The notes under the pieces are model-generated. The model had not been told where the DNA came from and searched no databases. It was given only the letters and a program-made list of their open reading frames with translations. A stretch of DNA of 29,388 nt from NCBI GenBank assembly GCA_040220455.1, contig JAVJUS010000089.1, positions 1-29,388 on the forward strand. The letters are read 5' to 3'. The DNA is from JAVJUS01 sp040220455. Its GTDB lineage: Bacteria > Pseudomonadota > Alphaproteobacteria > DSM-16000 > Inquilinaceae. A program made the position numbers and the translations under genes. Positions 1 to 8,303 of this stretch are shown one piece after another; position 1 is the stretch's first letter, and every line of letters begins with the position of its first letter.

Positions 1-64
1 TTCCAAGCGACCGCTCCCCTCACTCCTCTTCCTCACCACCCTCCACTGTCCACACACTCACAAT

Positions 65-141
<77 letters not shown>

Positions 142-152
142 GCTCTGTTTGC

Positions 153-178
153 AAGCCCGTCTCCCAAGAGGCGGGCTT
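153..178 (+). terminator. Hairpin terminator behind tRNA-fMet
   Basis: An inverted repeat, AAGCCCG ... CGGGCTT, with a short loop lies 11 nt after the tRNA. A modestly T-containing stretch follows it. Analogous GCCCG(C) hairpins follow the two tRNA 3'-end copies at 18478 and 26719. It is a plausible rho-independent terminator with a weak T tract. Confidence 0.6.
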
Positions 179-241
179 CTTGCTGTCGGCGCACAGCGCC
201 GGATTGCCGGCCGAATCTCGATGCCGTCGATCGTAAGGAGC

Positions 242-695
242 GTAACCGGCCGCTGGGGGCCGCCCTGCCGCGATCGCCGGATGTGGCGTAGGCTGGGGCC
301 GGGCGGGCGTTCAGGCGGCGGGCTGCCAGTTCCAGGGCAGCAGGTCATCGAGACGCCTGTTCGGATGGTCGTTGATCCTGGCCAGGACGTCGGCGAGGTA
401 GGCCTGAGGATTCAGGCCGGAGAGCTTCGCCGTCTCGATCAGGGTCATCGCGTCGGCGAACGTCTCGCCACCGGCGTCGGAATCCGCGAACAGCGCATTC
501 TTTCTTGTCAGGACCACCGGCCTCAGGGCGCGCTCGGCCGGGTTGTTGTCCCAGCGCCGCCGGCGCTCCGCGCCCCTCAGGATCTCCTGCCGCATCGACC
601 CCCACCCGATAGCCGACGTCCGTACCGACGTCGCTACGGACGTCAGCCTACGCAGAAAGCGCGCACCGGGAAGGCGGCCCTGACCGGCCGGTTAC
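242..695 (-). mobile_element. Internally deleted IS66-family element with both terminal inverted repeats
   Basis: The right terminus at 242 reads GTAACCGGCCGCTGGGGGCC. The opposite terminus, ending at 695 and read on the minus strand, is GTAACCGGCCGGTCAGGGCC, so the ends form imperfect inverted repeats. The leader inside 596-695 matches the leader of the IS66 copy at 18612-18700, apart from an extra ~13 nt in the GACGTC-rich part. Between the ends, everything from tnpA codon ~15 to near the end of tnpC is missing, leaving 454 bp. No 8-bp target duplication is visible: the flanks are TAAGGAGC and TGATCTTC. The minus-strand left end abuts the IS6-type relic that starts at 696. It could be a non-autonomous, MITE-like derivative or simply a decayed copy. 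Confidence 0.8.
311..595 (-). pseudogene. Chimeric remnant: TnpA N-terminus joined to TnpC C-terminus (IS66)
   Basis: This 94-residue frame starts with the same 15 residues as the IS66 TnpA encoded at 18701 (MRQEILRGAERRRRW). It then jumps directly to the C-terminal part of an IS66 transposase: DNNPAERALRP, the region of the last catalytic Glu, followed by KNALFADSDAGG and the C-terminal helical tail. The fusion is in frame and produced by the internal deletion of the element. The upstream GGGAGG of the 18701 gene is GGGGGT here, so translation is doubtful. The product lacks the first two catalytic Asp residues and cannot be a working transposase. Confidence 0.8.
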
Positions 696-826
696 TGATC
701 TTCCGAGCCACGCTTCGCCGTTTCCGAGCCGCAGCCCTTGATGCATGGGAGAATGCTGCCGCTGCGGCATGAGGCTTGCCACGTGTTCGGTATTGCTGCG
801 CTTGGCCCTGATCCCGTGACAATGCC
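696..826 (+). mobile_element. 3' remnant of an IS6-type element (transposase C-terminus plus right end)
   Basis: Codons up to the TGA at 770-772 spell LIFRATLRRFRAAALDAWEN and a short Ala tail. This matches the C-terminus of the intact transposase at 20186-20881 (LISRPTLRRFRAAAFEAWET). The right terminal repeat ATCCCGTGACAATGCC lies at 811-826, matching the ends of the intact element at 20132-20935. The 5' part is cut off at 695 by the deleted IS66 element. Its right end faces the catabolic genes, mirroring the relic at 18124. Confidence 0.82.
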
Positions 827-896
827 CCTCGACGCGATGCCCGTGCCGTGGTCGTCGAGCGGGGTGATCCAGGGCCGCGCTGTCGGCGACCCGTCC

Positions 897-1775
897 CTAC
901 AGCGACGCGAGGCGCTGCGGGCGGCCCGGGACGTCGACCGGCGCGGCGAAGAGGCCGCCGGCCAGCGGTGTGCGGGCCAGGTCCTCGGCGCTCCGGGTCC
1001 CGCGCAGGCTGGTCACGAACAGCGTGGAGAGGTCCGGTCCGCCGAGCGCGACGCAGGTCGGCCGGTCGACCGGAAGGTCGACTCGGGCCGTTACCCGGCC
1101 GTCAGGCGACAGGCGCACCGCGCAGCCGCCATGGACCCGGGCGCTCCAGTAGTTGCCCGCGCTGTCCACCTCGGCGCCGTCCGGGCGCCCGGGCGCCACG
1201 TCCGGTCCGGCCAGCGGCTCGATCTCGTGCCAGGACGCGAAACCCTGTTCGACGTGGAACCGTCGGATCGTGCCGTCACGCGTGTCCGCGAAATACATGA
1301 CGTCGCCCTCGGGCGAGAAGGCGAGCCCGTTGCTCACCGTGACGCCGTCGAATAGGCGCGAGAGGGTGCCGTCCGGCGCCAGTCGGTAGACCGCCGCGAT
1401 CGGCCGGCGCTCGGCCGGGTCCGGCGTCTCGTCGAACGTCCCGAAGACGATCCCGCCGAAGGGATCGACGGCGGCATCGTTGACGCGGGTCGCCGCGGGC
1501 TCGACCTCGACGTCGACGATCCGCGTGAACACCCGCAACTCGGCGTCCGTAACCGCGATCTGGTGCTTGAAGCCGATCACGAAGCCGGGCTCGCGCCGCG
1601 GCAGGATGAAGCCGGCACGACCGGGCAGGGCGAAGCGCGTCGCCTCGCTGTCGGCGTCCAGCCGGTAGACGCAGGCCCCCTCGATATCGGTCCACCACAG
1701 GCGGCCATCGCGGGGATCCTGGAAGCAGCTCTCGCCCAGCGTGTTGCGGATGTCGAGGACGCAGGTCGCGGTCAT
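897..1775 (-). CDS. SMP-30/gluconolactonase/LRE-family sugar lactonase
   Basis: This 292-residue protein is of the six-bladed propeller family that hydrolyses aldono- or urono-lactones. The expected metal-site residues are visible: Glu15 (LGESCF), Asn99 (TRVNDAAVD), Asn149 (VSNGLAFSPEG) and Asp199 (RPDGAEVDSAGNYW). The length is normal for the family, and no signal peptide is seen, so it should be cytoplasmic. It is the last gene of the leftward operon and starts 15 nt after the aldolase stop. In this context it probably opens a lactone made by one of the dehydrogenases. The natural lactone is unknown, and some family members hydrolyse other esters. Confidence 0.85.
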   Translation of the reverse strand: MTATCVLDIRNTLGESCFQDPRDGRLWWTDIEGACVYRLDADSEATRFALPGRAGFILPRREPGFVIGFKHQIAVTDAELRVFTRIVDVEVEPAATRVNDAAVDPFGGIVFGTFDETPDPAERRPIAAVYRLAPDGTLSRLFDGVTVSNGLAFSPEGDVMYFADTRDGTIRRFHVEQGFASWHEIEPLAGPDVAPGRPDGAEVDSAGNYWSARVHGGCAVRLSPDGRVTARVDLPVDRPTCVALGGPDLSTLFVTSLRGTRSAEDLARTPLAGGLFAAPVDVPGRPQRLASL

Positions 1776-1790
1776 CGCCCGGCCTCCAGT

Positions 1791-2555
1791 TCAGATCTCG
1801 GAGCGCAGGCCGGCGAGTTCGGTCGCCAGGGCATGGCGCAACAGGTTAGCGTCGTTGTTCGGCACGACGAAGTCGAAGCCCTCGGCCGCCCGGCGCGCCG
1901 CCACCGTCCCGCTCGGGCAGAAGATCCCGGCATGCAGCCCGGCGGCCCGGGCCACCCGCAGGCAGTGATCGATCGCATCGCGCACCTCCCGGTCGGTCGG
2001 GTCGAGCGCCGTGCCCTTGCCGAGCGCGAGGCCGAGATCGTTCGGCCCGATGAAGATCCCGTCGAGCCCCGGCACGGCGCAGATCGCCTCGACGGCGCCC
2101 AGCCCCTCCCGCGTCTCTATCATTGCCAGCCGGACGAGGCAGCCGTCGGCTTCCGCGGGATAGTCCGGACCGCCGTAGAGCAGACCGCGCGCCGGGCCGA
2201 AGCTGCGCCGCCCGCGCGGCGGATAGGTCGAGGCCCTAACCAGCGCCTCGGCGTCCGCGGCGGAGTCGACGAGCGGCCCGATGACCCCGTAGCTGCCGGA
2301 ATCGAGCGCTTTCATGATGATTCCGGACTCGATCGCGGGCACCCGAACGAACGGCGCGGCCGGCGTGGCCGAGATCGCCTGCAGCAGGCCGGGCAGGGCG
2401 CCGGCGTCGATCATGCCGTGCTGCAGGTCGACGGTGACGCAGTCCACGCCGCTCATGCCGACAACCTCCGCGCCGTAGCCGCTGCCGAGGGCGAGCCAGG
2501 CCGAGACCGCGGCTTCGTTCCTGGCCCAGCATTCGCGGACCCTGTTCGGTCGCAT
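1791..2555 (-). CDS. HpcH/HpaI-family class II aldolase
   Basis: This is a 254-residue TIM-barrel, metal-dependent aldolase. Such enzymes cleave 2-keto-3-deoxy acids or 4-hydroxy-2-oxo acids to pyruvate plus an aldehyde. The motifs match the family: VDCVTVDLQHG with His46, Arg71 in FVRVP, Glu147 in IETREGLG, and Asp173 in FIGPNDLG. The start at 2555 is chosen because GGAGGAG lies about 10 nt upstream, and the extra N-terminal codons further upstream are a low-complexity Pro/Arg tract. It lies between the Gfo/Idh oxidoreductase (106 nt gap) and the lactonase (15 nt gap). I infer that it performs the final C-C cleavage of the pathway. It needs no phosphorylated substrate, which matters because no iolC kinase or iolJ aldolase is present. 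Confidence 0.85.
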   Translation of the reverse strand: MRPNRVRECWARNEAAVSAWLALGSGYGAEVVGMSGVDCVTVDLQHGMIDAGALPGLLQAISATPAAPFVRVPAIESGIIMKALDSGSYGVIGPLVDSAADAEALVRASTYPPRGRRSFGPARGLLYGGPDYPAEADGCLVRLAMIETREGLGAVEAICAVPGLDGIFIGPNDLGLALGKGTALDPTDREVRDAIDHCLRVARAAGLHAGIFCPSGTVAARRAAEGFDFVVPNNDANLLRHALATELAGLRSEI

Positions 2556-2661
2556 CGTGTCGCGTCTCCTCCTGCGTGACGGTGCCGGCCGGTCGGGCCG
2601 GCATGTTGTCGGCGCGGGGCCCGGAGCGGCAGTCGAGTTCCATGCCTCCGGGCAGTTGTCG

Positions 2662-3795
2662 CTATTTCCCGTCGCCGGCGACCGGCACCCAGGAGCCCGA
2701 GGCGGCCGCCTCGTCGACAGCGGCGACGACGCGGGCGACATGCAGCGCCTCGCGGAAATCGGGGCCCGGCGGTGTCCGTCCGTCGCGCACCGCCTCGACG
2801 AACTTCCGCGCGGTGATGACGAAGGCCTCGCCGTATCCCAGCCCCTGGCCCTGCGCGAACCAGAACGGGTCGGCGTCGGGATGGATGCCGCCGATCATGA
2901 CCCGCCGGAAGCCGTTGGTCCGCAGGCAGCCGCGCGCGAGATAGACCTCCAGCGCGTTCGCCGATTCCCAGTCGAAGCGGACCGAGCCTTCCGTGCCCAC
3001 GAGGGTGAAGGTGAGCGACGACTTGTGCCCGGGTGCCGCCCAGCAGGCATGGATCGCCCCCATCGCGCCGCCCCGGAAGACGACGAGAGCGCCGGTCAGG
3101 TCGTCGACGGTGACGGGCCGCGCCTCGCCGCCGGCCGGTCGCCGGTCGTGGAGCCGGCGGCTCGCCGCCGCGACCCGCTCCACCGGCCCGGCCAGCGCGC
3201 AGGCGATGTCGGTGATGTGCGAGCCGATGTCGGCGAACGCGCCGCCGCCGGCTACGGCCCGGTCGAATCGCCAGGAATGGGGCGTCTCCGGGTCGGCGGC
3301 GTAGTCCTGGAAGAAGCGGCCGTCGAAATGCAGCACCTCGCCGATCTCCCCGGTCTCGACGAGCTCGCGGGCGAGGGCTACGGCCGGCCAGGTCCGGTAG
3401 GCGAAGTTGACCATGCCGACCCGTGCGGATCGCGCCTGCGCGGCGACCATGCGCTCGGCGTCCGCCGGACGGTTCGACAGCGGCTTCTCGCAGAAGACGT
3501 GCTTGCCGTGCTCGAAGGCGTCGATAGCGATCTCGGCGTGGCTGTCGTTCGGCGTGATGACGATGACGGCGTCGATGTCGGCGGCCCGCGTCACCTCGCG
3601 CCAGTCGCCCGTCCAGCCGTGCCAGCCCCAGCGCGCCGCGCCGTCGCGCGCGGAGTCCGGCGCGATGTCGGCCATGCGCGCGAGGACGAGGCGCGGACAA
3701 TCTGGCCAGAGATAGCCCTCGAGGTTGCGCAGCGCCAAGCTGTGCAGCTTGGCCATGTAGCCCGAGCCGACGATGCCGAACCGTATCGTGTCCAT
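2662..3795 (-). CDS. Gfo/Idh/MocA-family NAD(P)-dependent oxidoreductase
   Basis: This 377-residue protein has an N-terminal Rossmann motif, GIVGSGYMAKLH (residues 8-19), and the family signature CEKPLS (Glu103-Lys104-Pro105). The C-terminal alpha/beta domain contains GGGAFADIGSHITDI. The family oxidises or reduces secondary alcohols of sugars and inositols. The start at 3795 (MDTIRFG) places the Rossmann strand at the usual N-terminal position. It follows the iolE-like gene by 52 nt. The second oxidoreductase of this superfamily in the window (10365) looks much more like inositol 2-dehydrogenase. This one may therefore act on a different position or stereoisomer, or on an O-methylated cyclitol as MocA-type enzymes are thought to. 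Confidence 0.85.
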   Translation of the reverse strand: MDTIRFGIVGSGYMAKLHSLALRNLEGYLWPDCPRLVLARMADIAPDSARDGAARWGWHGWTGDWREVTRAADIDAVIVITPNDSHAEIAIDAFEHGKHVFCEKPLSNRPADAERMVAAQARSARVGMVNFAYRTWPAVALARELVETGEIGEVLHFDGRFFQDYAADPETPHSWRFDRAVAGGGAFADIGSHITDIACALAGPVERVAAASRRLHDRRPAGGEARPVTVDDLTGALVVFRGGAMGAIHACWAAPGHKSSLTFTLVGTEGSVRFDWESANALEVYLARGCLRTNGFRRVMIGGIHPDADPFWFAQGQGLGYGEAFVITARKFVEAVRDGRTPPGPDFREALHVARVVAAVDEAAASGSWVPVAGDGK

Positions 3796-3847
3796 CCGCC
3801 CCGTCCTTCCCGGTGCCTTCGCTTCGGCGCCTCCGCCCGGTGGCGCG

Positions 3848-4732
3848 TCAGGCGAAGCGCGCCTCCAGGAACGCGAGGCTGACCCGCGCGTCGTCGAGCG
3901 GGTCGGCCGGGCGAGCCGGGTCGCGGTCCTGCTCGACGGTGGCGTGGCCGTCGAACCCGATCGTCTCCAGCGCCCGCCGCACGGCCGCGAAATCGACCGC
4001 GCCCTTGCCCAGCGGGCAGAACACGAACTTACCCATCGCCTCCAAGAAGCCCTCTTTCTCGGCCATTGCCTCGGCGTGCCGGGCGGGGTCGAGGTCCTTG
4101 AAGTGCACGTGGCGGACGCGGTCGCCGTGCTTCTCGATGAAGGCGGCAGGGTCGATCCCGGCATAGAGAAGATGGCCGGTGTCGGCGCAGACGCCGAGGC
4201 GGTCGGGCGCATGGTCGGCGAGCACGCCGTCCACCTCGTCCTCGAATTCCAGGAACGTGCCGGCGTGCTGGTGCAGCACGGCGTAGAGCCCCTGTGTCGC
4301 CGCCATGTCGGCCAGCTCGCCGATGAAGGCGCTCATCGCCGCCCGCGCCTCGGCCTCGAGGGGGCGGGCGTCGGACCGCCTGCCGGCGGTCGCTTCCCGG
4401 TGGCTGGAGATGTCGTCGATGACGACCAGGTAGTGGCCGCCGACCGCCGCGACGAGCCGGGTCGTCCGGTCGGCGAGGTCCCGGATCGCCCCGTGGCGGG
4501 TCGGATCGTGCAGGGGCTGGAACAGGAAGCCGGCCGTCAGCGCGAGCCCGTTCTCGTCGAGCGCCCGACGCAACTCGTCCGGATCGGTCGGGTAGTAGCC
4601 GTAGGGCCCCAGCTCCGTGAAGCGATAGCCTGCCTCGGCGATGCCGCGCATGACGTCGCGCCACGGGGGGTTGGAGGGGGTGTCGGCGAAGTCGACGCCC
4701 CAGGAGACCGCCGCGTTGCCGATCCTGATCAT
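3848..4732 (-). CDS. iolE: Xylose-isomerase-like TIM barrel, IolE/MocC type (probable inosose dehydratase)
   Basis: This 294-residue protein resembles the alphaproteobacterial IolE/MocC group, with RIGNAAVSWGVDF at the start and ELGPYGYYP and GFLFQPLHDP in the first third. Putative metal ligands of the sugar isomerase/epimerase fold are Glu162 (HAGTFLE), Asp184 (CADTGH), His210 (HVHFKD) and Glu267 (VEQD). IolE dehydrates 2-keto-myo-inositol to the diketone substrate of IolD. Finding it 12 nt downstream of an iolD-like gene supports that role. An epimerase or isomerase activity in the same fold cannot be excluded. Confidence 0.75.
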   Translation of the reverse strand: MIRIGNAAVSWGVDFADTPSNPPWRDVMRGIAEAGYRFTELGPYGYYPTDPDELRRALDENGLALTAGFLFQPLHDPTRHGAIRDLADRTTRLVAAVGGHYLVVIDDISSHREATAGRRSDARPLEAEARAAMSAFIGELADMAATQGLYAVLHQHAGTFLEFEDEVDGVLADHAPDRLGVCADTGHLLYAGIDPAAFIEKHGDRVRHVHFKDLDPARHAEAMAEKEGFLEAMGKFVFCPLGKGAVDFAAVRRALETIGFDGHATVEQDRDPARPADPLDDARVSLAFLEARFA

Positions 4733-4744
4733 CGCCCGCTCCTT

Positions 4745-6625
4745 CTATGCCAGGTAGACCTGCTTGGCACGGCCGGCGAGCGTTCGCCCGGCCGCCGCCC
4801 GCGTCTCCGCGACCTCGCTGGCCTCGGCGACGCCGACGTCCCACCAGTGTCCGGCGCCGATCGTCGTGTGGCGTCGGTCGGCCTCGACGACGATCACGAA
4901 GGGCTCGGAACTCTCGCGCGCCTCCGCGAGCGCGGCGTCGAGCGCCTCGGGCGTCGCGGCGTGGACGGCCCGGCACCCCATGCTGCGGGCGTTCGCGGCG
5001 TAGTCGACGACGACATAGTCGCCGTCCAGCGCCCCGGTCTTGCCGCGCAGGCGGAACTCGTTGCCGAAGTTGCCGAGGCCGGTCGAAGCCTCCTGGAGAT
5101 CGCGGATGCACTGGAAGCCGTCGTTGCGGATGACCACGACGACGATCGGCTGGCGCTCCTGCACGGCGGTGACGAGCTCGGAGTTGCACAGCAGGTAGGT
5201 GCCGTCGCCGACCACGACGAAGACCTTGCCGTCCCGTGCCCCCGACAGGGCGACACCGAGGCCGGCCGGGATCTCGTGCCCCATGCAGGAGTAGCCGAAT
5301 TCCAGGAAGACTTCCGAGCCGGCGCCGGTGTCCCAGCCCTTCATGATCTCGCCCGGTGGTGTCCCGGCGGCGGCGACGACGACATCGCCCTCGCCGGCCG
5401 CGCGGTTGACATGGCCAATGATCTCGCCCTGGCTCATGGCGTGGCCCTGGCGGTGCCCGATATCCGTGCGATAGGCGTCGAGCCAGGCGCGGATCTCGCC
5501 CGCCGCCTCGTCGCGGTAGGCCGCGCCGGTCGCCCAGCCGCGCTCGCCGAGCGCAGCCTCCAGGGCCTCCAGCGCGCTCCGGGCGTCGGCGACGACGGCC
5601 AGGCCGCCCAGCTTGGCGGCGTCGGCCGGATTGACGTTGATCGACACGAAGCGGACATCCGGGTTCGCGAAGGCCGAACGCGAGGCCGTGGCGAAATCGG
5701 ACAGCCGCGTCCCGACGCACAGGACGAGGTCGGCGCCCGCGGTCAGCTTCGCGGCCGCGGCCGTGCCGGTCAGCCCGCCGCCGCCCAGCAGCAGTCCGGT
5801 GCCTCCTGCGACACCCTTGCCGGCGAAGGTCTCCGCCACCGGGATGCCGAAGCGGTCGGCGAGGCGCCGCAGCACGGCCTCCGCCCCGGCGTACCGAACG
5901 CCGCCGCCGGCGATGATCACGGGGCGGCGCGCGCCGGCAAGGAGGTCGGCCGCCTGCGCGATCGCCGCGGGCTCCGGCATCGGGCGCGGGATCGTCCAGA
6001 CCCGCTCGCGCAGGAAGCGGGCGGGCACGGCCAGCGTCTCGCCCTGGACGTCCTGGGGCAGGGAGATCGTCACCGCTCCCGCACGCGCCGGGTCGGTCAG
6101 CGCGCGCATCGCCTCGGGCAGGGCGTGCAGCGTCTGGTCCGGGCGCCAGATGCGGTCGAAATGGACGCTGACCGGCCGGAAGCAGTCATTGACCGTCAGG
6201 TCGGGGCCGGTGGCGTTTTCGACTTGCTGGAGAACGTTGCCCGGCCGGCGCGAGGCGAAGACGTCCGACGGCAGCAGCAGGACCGGGATGTGGTTGATCG
6301 TCGCCGTCGCTGCGCCTGTCACCATGTTGGTCGAGCCGGGGCCGATCGAGGCGGTGCAGGCCAGCGTGGACAGTCTGTTGCAAGCTTTTGCATAACCGAT
6401 CGCCGCGTGGACCATCGACTGCTCGTTCTTCGCCTGGTGGAAGGGCAGTCCCCCGCCATATTCCCGCAGGGCCTGGCCCAGGCCGGCGACATTGCCATGG
6501 CCGAAGATCCCGAACGCCGCAGGGATCAGCCGGCGGCGCTGACCGTCCCGCTCAGTCCATTGATTCTTCAGAAAATTCACGATCGCCTGTGCGACGGTCA
6601 GCCTGCTGTCCGGAGCTGCCGGCAT
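4745..6625 (-). CDS. iolD: ThDP-dependent IolD-like acylhydrolase (trihydroxycyclohexanedione hydrolase)
   Basis: This 626-residue protein has a thiamine-diphosphate enzyme architecture. The catalytic Glu is at about residue 68 (KNEQSMVHAA), followed by a central Rossmann-like domain. The C-terminal ThDP motif begins GDGTYLLCNSEL at 473 and ends with Asn501 (IRNDGFQCI). The length and extra N-terminal segment fit IolD better than acetolactate synthase. IolD hydrolyses 3D-(3,5/4)-trihydroxycyclohexane-1,2-dione to 5-deoxyglucuronate, opening the ring. It is first in the leftward operon, with GGGAGG and AGAGGG upstream of the start. The shared upstream region toward the divergent SDR gene carries a palindrome at 6712-6730. 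Confidence 0.88.
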   Translation of the reverse strand: MPAAPDSRLTVAQAIVNFLKNQWTERDGQRRRLIPAAFGIFGHGNVAGLGQALREYGGGLPFHQAKNEQSMVHAAIGYAKACNRLSTLACTASIGPGSTNMVTGAATATINHIPVLLLPSDVFASRRPGNVLQQVENATGPDLTVNDCFRPVSVHFDRIWRPDQTLHALPEAMRALTDPARAGAVTISLPQDVQGETLAVPARFLRERVWTIPRPMPEPAAIAQAADLLAGARRPVIIAGGGVRYAGAEAVLRRLADRFGIPVAETFAGKGVAGGTGLLLGGGGLTGTAAAAKLTAGADLVLCVGTRLSDFATASRSAFANPDVRFVSINVNPADAAKLGGLAVVADARSALEALEAALGERGWATGAAYRDEAAGEIRAWLDAYRTDIGHRQGHAMSQGEIIGHVNRAAGEGDVVVAAAGTPPGEIMKGWDTGAGSEVFLEFGYSCMGHEIPAGLGVALSGARDGKVFVVVGDGTYLLCNSELVTAVQERQPIVVVVIRNDGFQCIRDLQEASTGLGNFGNEFRLRGKTGALDGDYVVVDYAANARSMGCRAVHAATPEALDAALAEARESSEPFVIVVEADRRHTTIGAGHWWDVGVAEASEVAETRAAAGRTLAGRAKQVYLA

Positions 6626-6711
6626 GGCCCTCTCGCCTCCCTGTCGGAAACCGCCGGCGACCGGCCGCGCGGTTTGTTTCTTGATCCGGGGCTACAGCAT
6701 GATAGAACGGC

Positions 6712-6730
6712 ATGCAACATATATATGCAT
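6712..6730. promoter_or_regulatory. Candidate operator in the iolD / SDR divergent promoter region
   Basis: The sequence ATGCAACATATATATGCAT has matching arms (ATGCA / TGCAT) and an AT-rich centre in an otherwise GC-rich region. It lies between the divergent starts at 6625 and 6761. A related ATGC-N-TATATATGCA element lies at 10293-10313, ahead of the iolG-ABC operon. Both sites sit where the LacI-type regulator at 9193 would be expected to bind. This is inference, as LacI operators often have a central CG and this one does not. Confidence 0.45.
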
Positions 6731-6760
6731 TGGCCTTTTCATCAGCCGGGATCGACGGGA

Positions 6761-7501
6761 ATGCGCGGACTGGGTGGTATGACGGTCCTGGTGACGGGGG
6801 CGAGCGGCGGGATCGGGCGGGCGATCGTCGCGCGCCTGGTCGAGGAGGGCGCCCGGGTCTGCGCGGCCGCCCGGGACGAGGCGCGCCTCGACGCCTTGGC
6901 CGGCGTGACGCCCCTGCGTCTCGACGTCACGCGGGAGGAGGACTGGCGGGCCGCCGTGGCGCGGCTCGGCGCCGACGGACACGGGCTCGACGGCCTCGTC
7001 AACAACGCGGGCGACCGGGCCTCCGGCCGGGTGGAGGAGACGACCGACGCCCTCTGGCACGCCATGATCGAGACCAACCTGACGAGCGTCTTCCGCGGCT
7101 GCCGGGCCTGCCTGCCCCTGCTCCGAGAGCGGGGTGGGGGCGCGATCGTCAATGTCGGCTCCATCACCGGCATCCGCGGCACCGAGGCGATGGTCGCCTA
7201 CAGCGCCTCGAAATCGGGGATCACCGCGATGACCGCGTCGCTGGCGCTCGACCATGCCGGTGACGGGATCCGGGTCAACGCGGTCTGCCCGGCGGCGACC
7301 GACACCCGCATGGTGCGCGAGATGCTCGATGGCGCGCCCGACCGCCCGGCGGCGGAGCGCGCGCTGGTCGCCAAGCACCCGATGGGGCGGGCGGCGCGGG
7401 TCGAGGAGGTGGCGGGCACGGTGGCATTCCTGCTGTCCGCCGACGCGGGGTTCATCACCGGCCAGTCGATCGCGGTCGACGGCGGGCGCAGCATGAGGTA
7501 G
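6761..7501 (+). CDS. Short-chain dehydrogenase/reductase (SDR 1)
   Basis: This is a classical SDR of 246 residues. It has the cofactor motif TGASGGIG (12-19), NNAG at 81-84, and catalytic Ser134, Tyr147 and Lys151 (YSASK). It ends with the usual GQSIAVDGG tail. The start at 6761 gives the usual short lead into the first beta strand, and 6779 is an alternative. It is the first gene of the rightward set, divergent from iolD, and is followed after 7 nt by SDR 2. It probably oxidises a ring or side-chain hydroxyl of the imported cyclitol, but the substrate cannot be read from sequence. Confidence 0.85.
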   Translation: MRGLGGMTVLVTGASGGIGRAIVARLVEEGARVCAAARDEARLDALAGVTPLRLDVTREEDWRAAVARLGADGHGLDGLVNNAGDRASGRVEETTDALWHAMIETNLTSVFRGCRACLPLLRERGGGAIVNVGSITGIRGTEAMVAYSASKSGITAMTASLALDHAGDGIRVNAVCPAATDTRMVREMLDGAPDRPAAERALVAKHPMGRAARVEEVAGTVAFLLSADAGFITGQSIAVDGGRSMR

Positions 7502-7508
7502 CCAAGCG

Positions 7509-8291
7509 ATGGCGGATCAACAGTTCGCGGGCAGGATCGCCCTGGTCACGGGCGGAACACAGGGAGTCGGCGCGGCCACCGCCCGCCTGCTGGCCCAGCG
7601 CGGCGCAGAGGCGGTGGCCATCTGCGGCCGCCGGGCGGAGGCGGGCGAGCGCGTGGCGGCGGACCTTCGACAGGCGGGCAGCCGGGCCCTGTTCGTCGAG
7701 GCCGATCTTTCGCGCGTGGCGGACGGCCTTGCGGTGGTCGACCGGGTCGTGGAGGCCTTCGGGGGCCTCGACATCGTGGCCAACGTCGCCGGCGTCACCG
7801 ACCGCGGCACGATCGACGACACCGACCCGGCGACCTTCGACCGCCTCTTCGCGGTCAACACCCGCGCGCCGTTCTTCGTCATGCAGCGGGCGCTGCCGGC
7901 GATGCGCGCCAGGGGCGGCGGAGCGATCGTCAACGTCGCCTCGATCGCCGCGCATGGCGGAGCGTCCTACATCTGCGCCTATGTCGGCGCCAAGGCGGCG
8001 CTCGCCGCCATCACCAAGAACGTGGCGCATACCGTGCGCCGGGACCGCGTCCGGGTTAACTGCCTCAACATGGGCTGGACCGCCACGGAGGGCGAGGACG
8101 CCGTCCGGCGGGGCTGGCACGCGATGGGCGAGAACTGGCTGGCCGAGGTCGAGGCGGCGCAGCCCTTCGGCCGGCTGCTGCGGCCCGACGACGTGGCGCG
8201 CGCCATCGCGTTCCTGGCCTCCGACGAAAGCGGGATCGCCACCGGATCGGTCATCGATTTCGACCAGCTCGTCGTCGGCTGCTACGAGTAG
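7509..8291 (+). CDS. Short-chain dehydrogenase/reductase (SDR 2)
   Basis: This 260-residue SDR has TGGTQGVG at 14-21 and the catalytic triad Ser145, Tyr158 and Lys162 (YVGAK). The usual NNAG is NVAG at 92-95, a tolerated but less common variant. The C-terminus departs from the standard VDGG ending and reads VIDFDQLVVGCYE, which resembles SDRs found in sugar and inositol clusters. It starts 7 nt after SDR 1 and ends 12 nt before SDR 3, so the three are cotranscribed. The substrate is unknown. A role in epimerising the cyclitol by paired oxidation and reduction with a neighbour is possible. Confidence 0.85.
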   Translation: MADQQFAGRIALVTGGTQGVGAATARLLAQRGAEAVAICGRRAEAGERVAADLRQAGSRALFVEADLSRVADGLAVVDRVVEAFGGLDIVANVAGVTDRGTIDDTDPATFDRLFAVNTRAPFFVMQRALPAMRARGGGAIVNVASIAAHGGASYICAYVGAKAALAAITKNVAHTVRRDRVRVNCLNMGWTATEGEDAVRRGWHAMGENWLAEVEAAQPFGRLLRPDDVARAIAFLASDESGIATGSVIDFDQLVVGCYE

Positions 8292-8303
8292 GAGCATCGC
8301 GCC

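Noticed and set aside
149..772. A 207-codon plus-strand frame
   Set aside because: It runs antisense through the deleted IS66 element and becomes real only in the last 25 codons, which are the IS6-type transposase C-terminus.
3773..7501. A 1242-codon open frame on the plus strand
   Set aside because: Up to about 6760 it is the antisense of the IolE- and IolD-like genes in GC-rich DNA. Only its last 246 codons are real (SDR 1).
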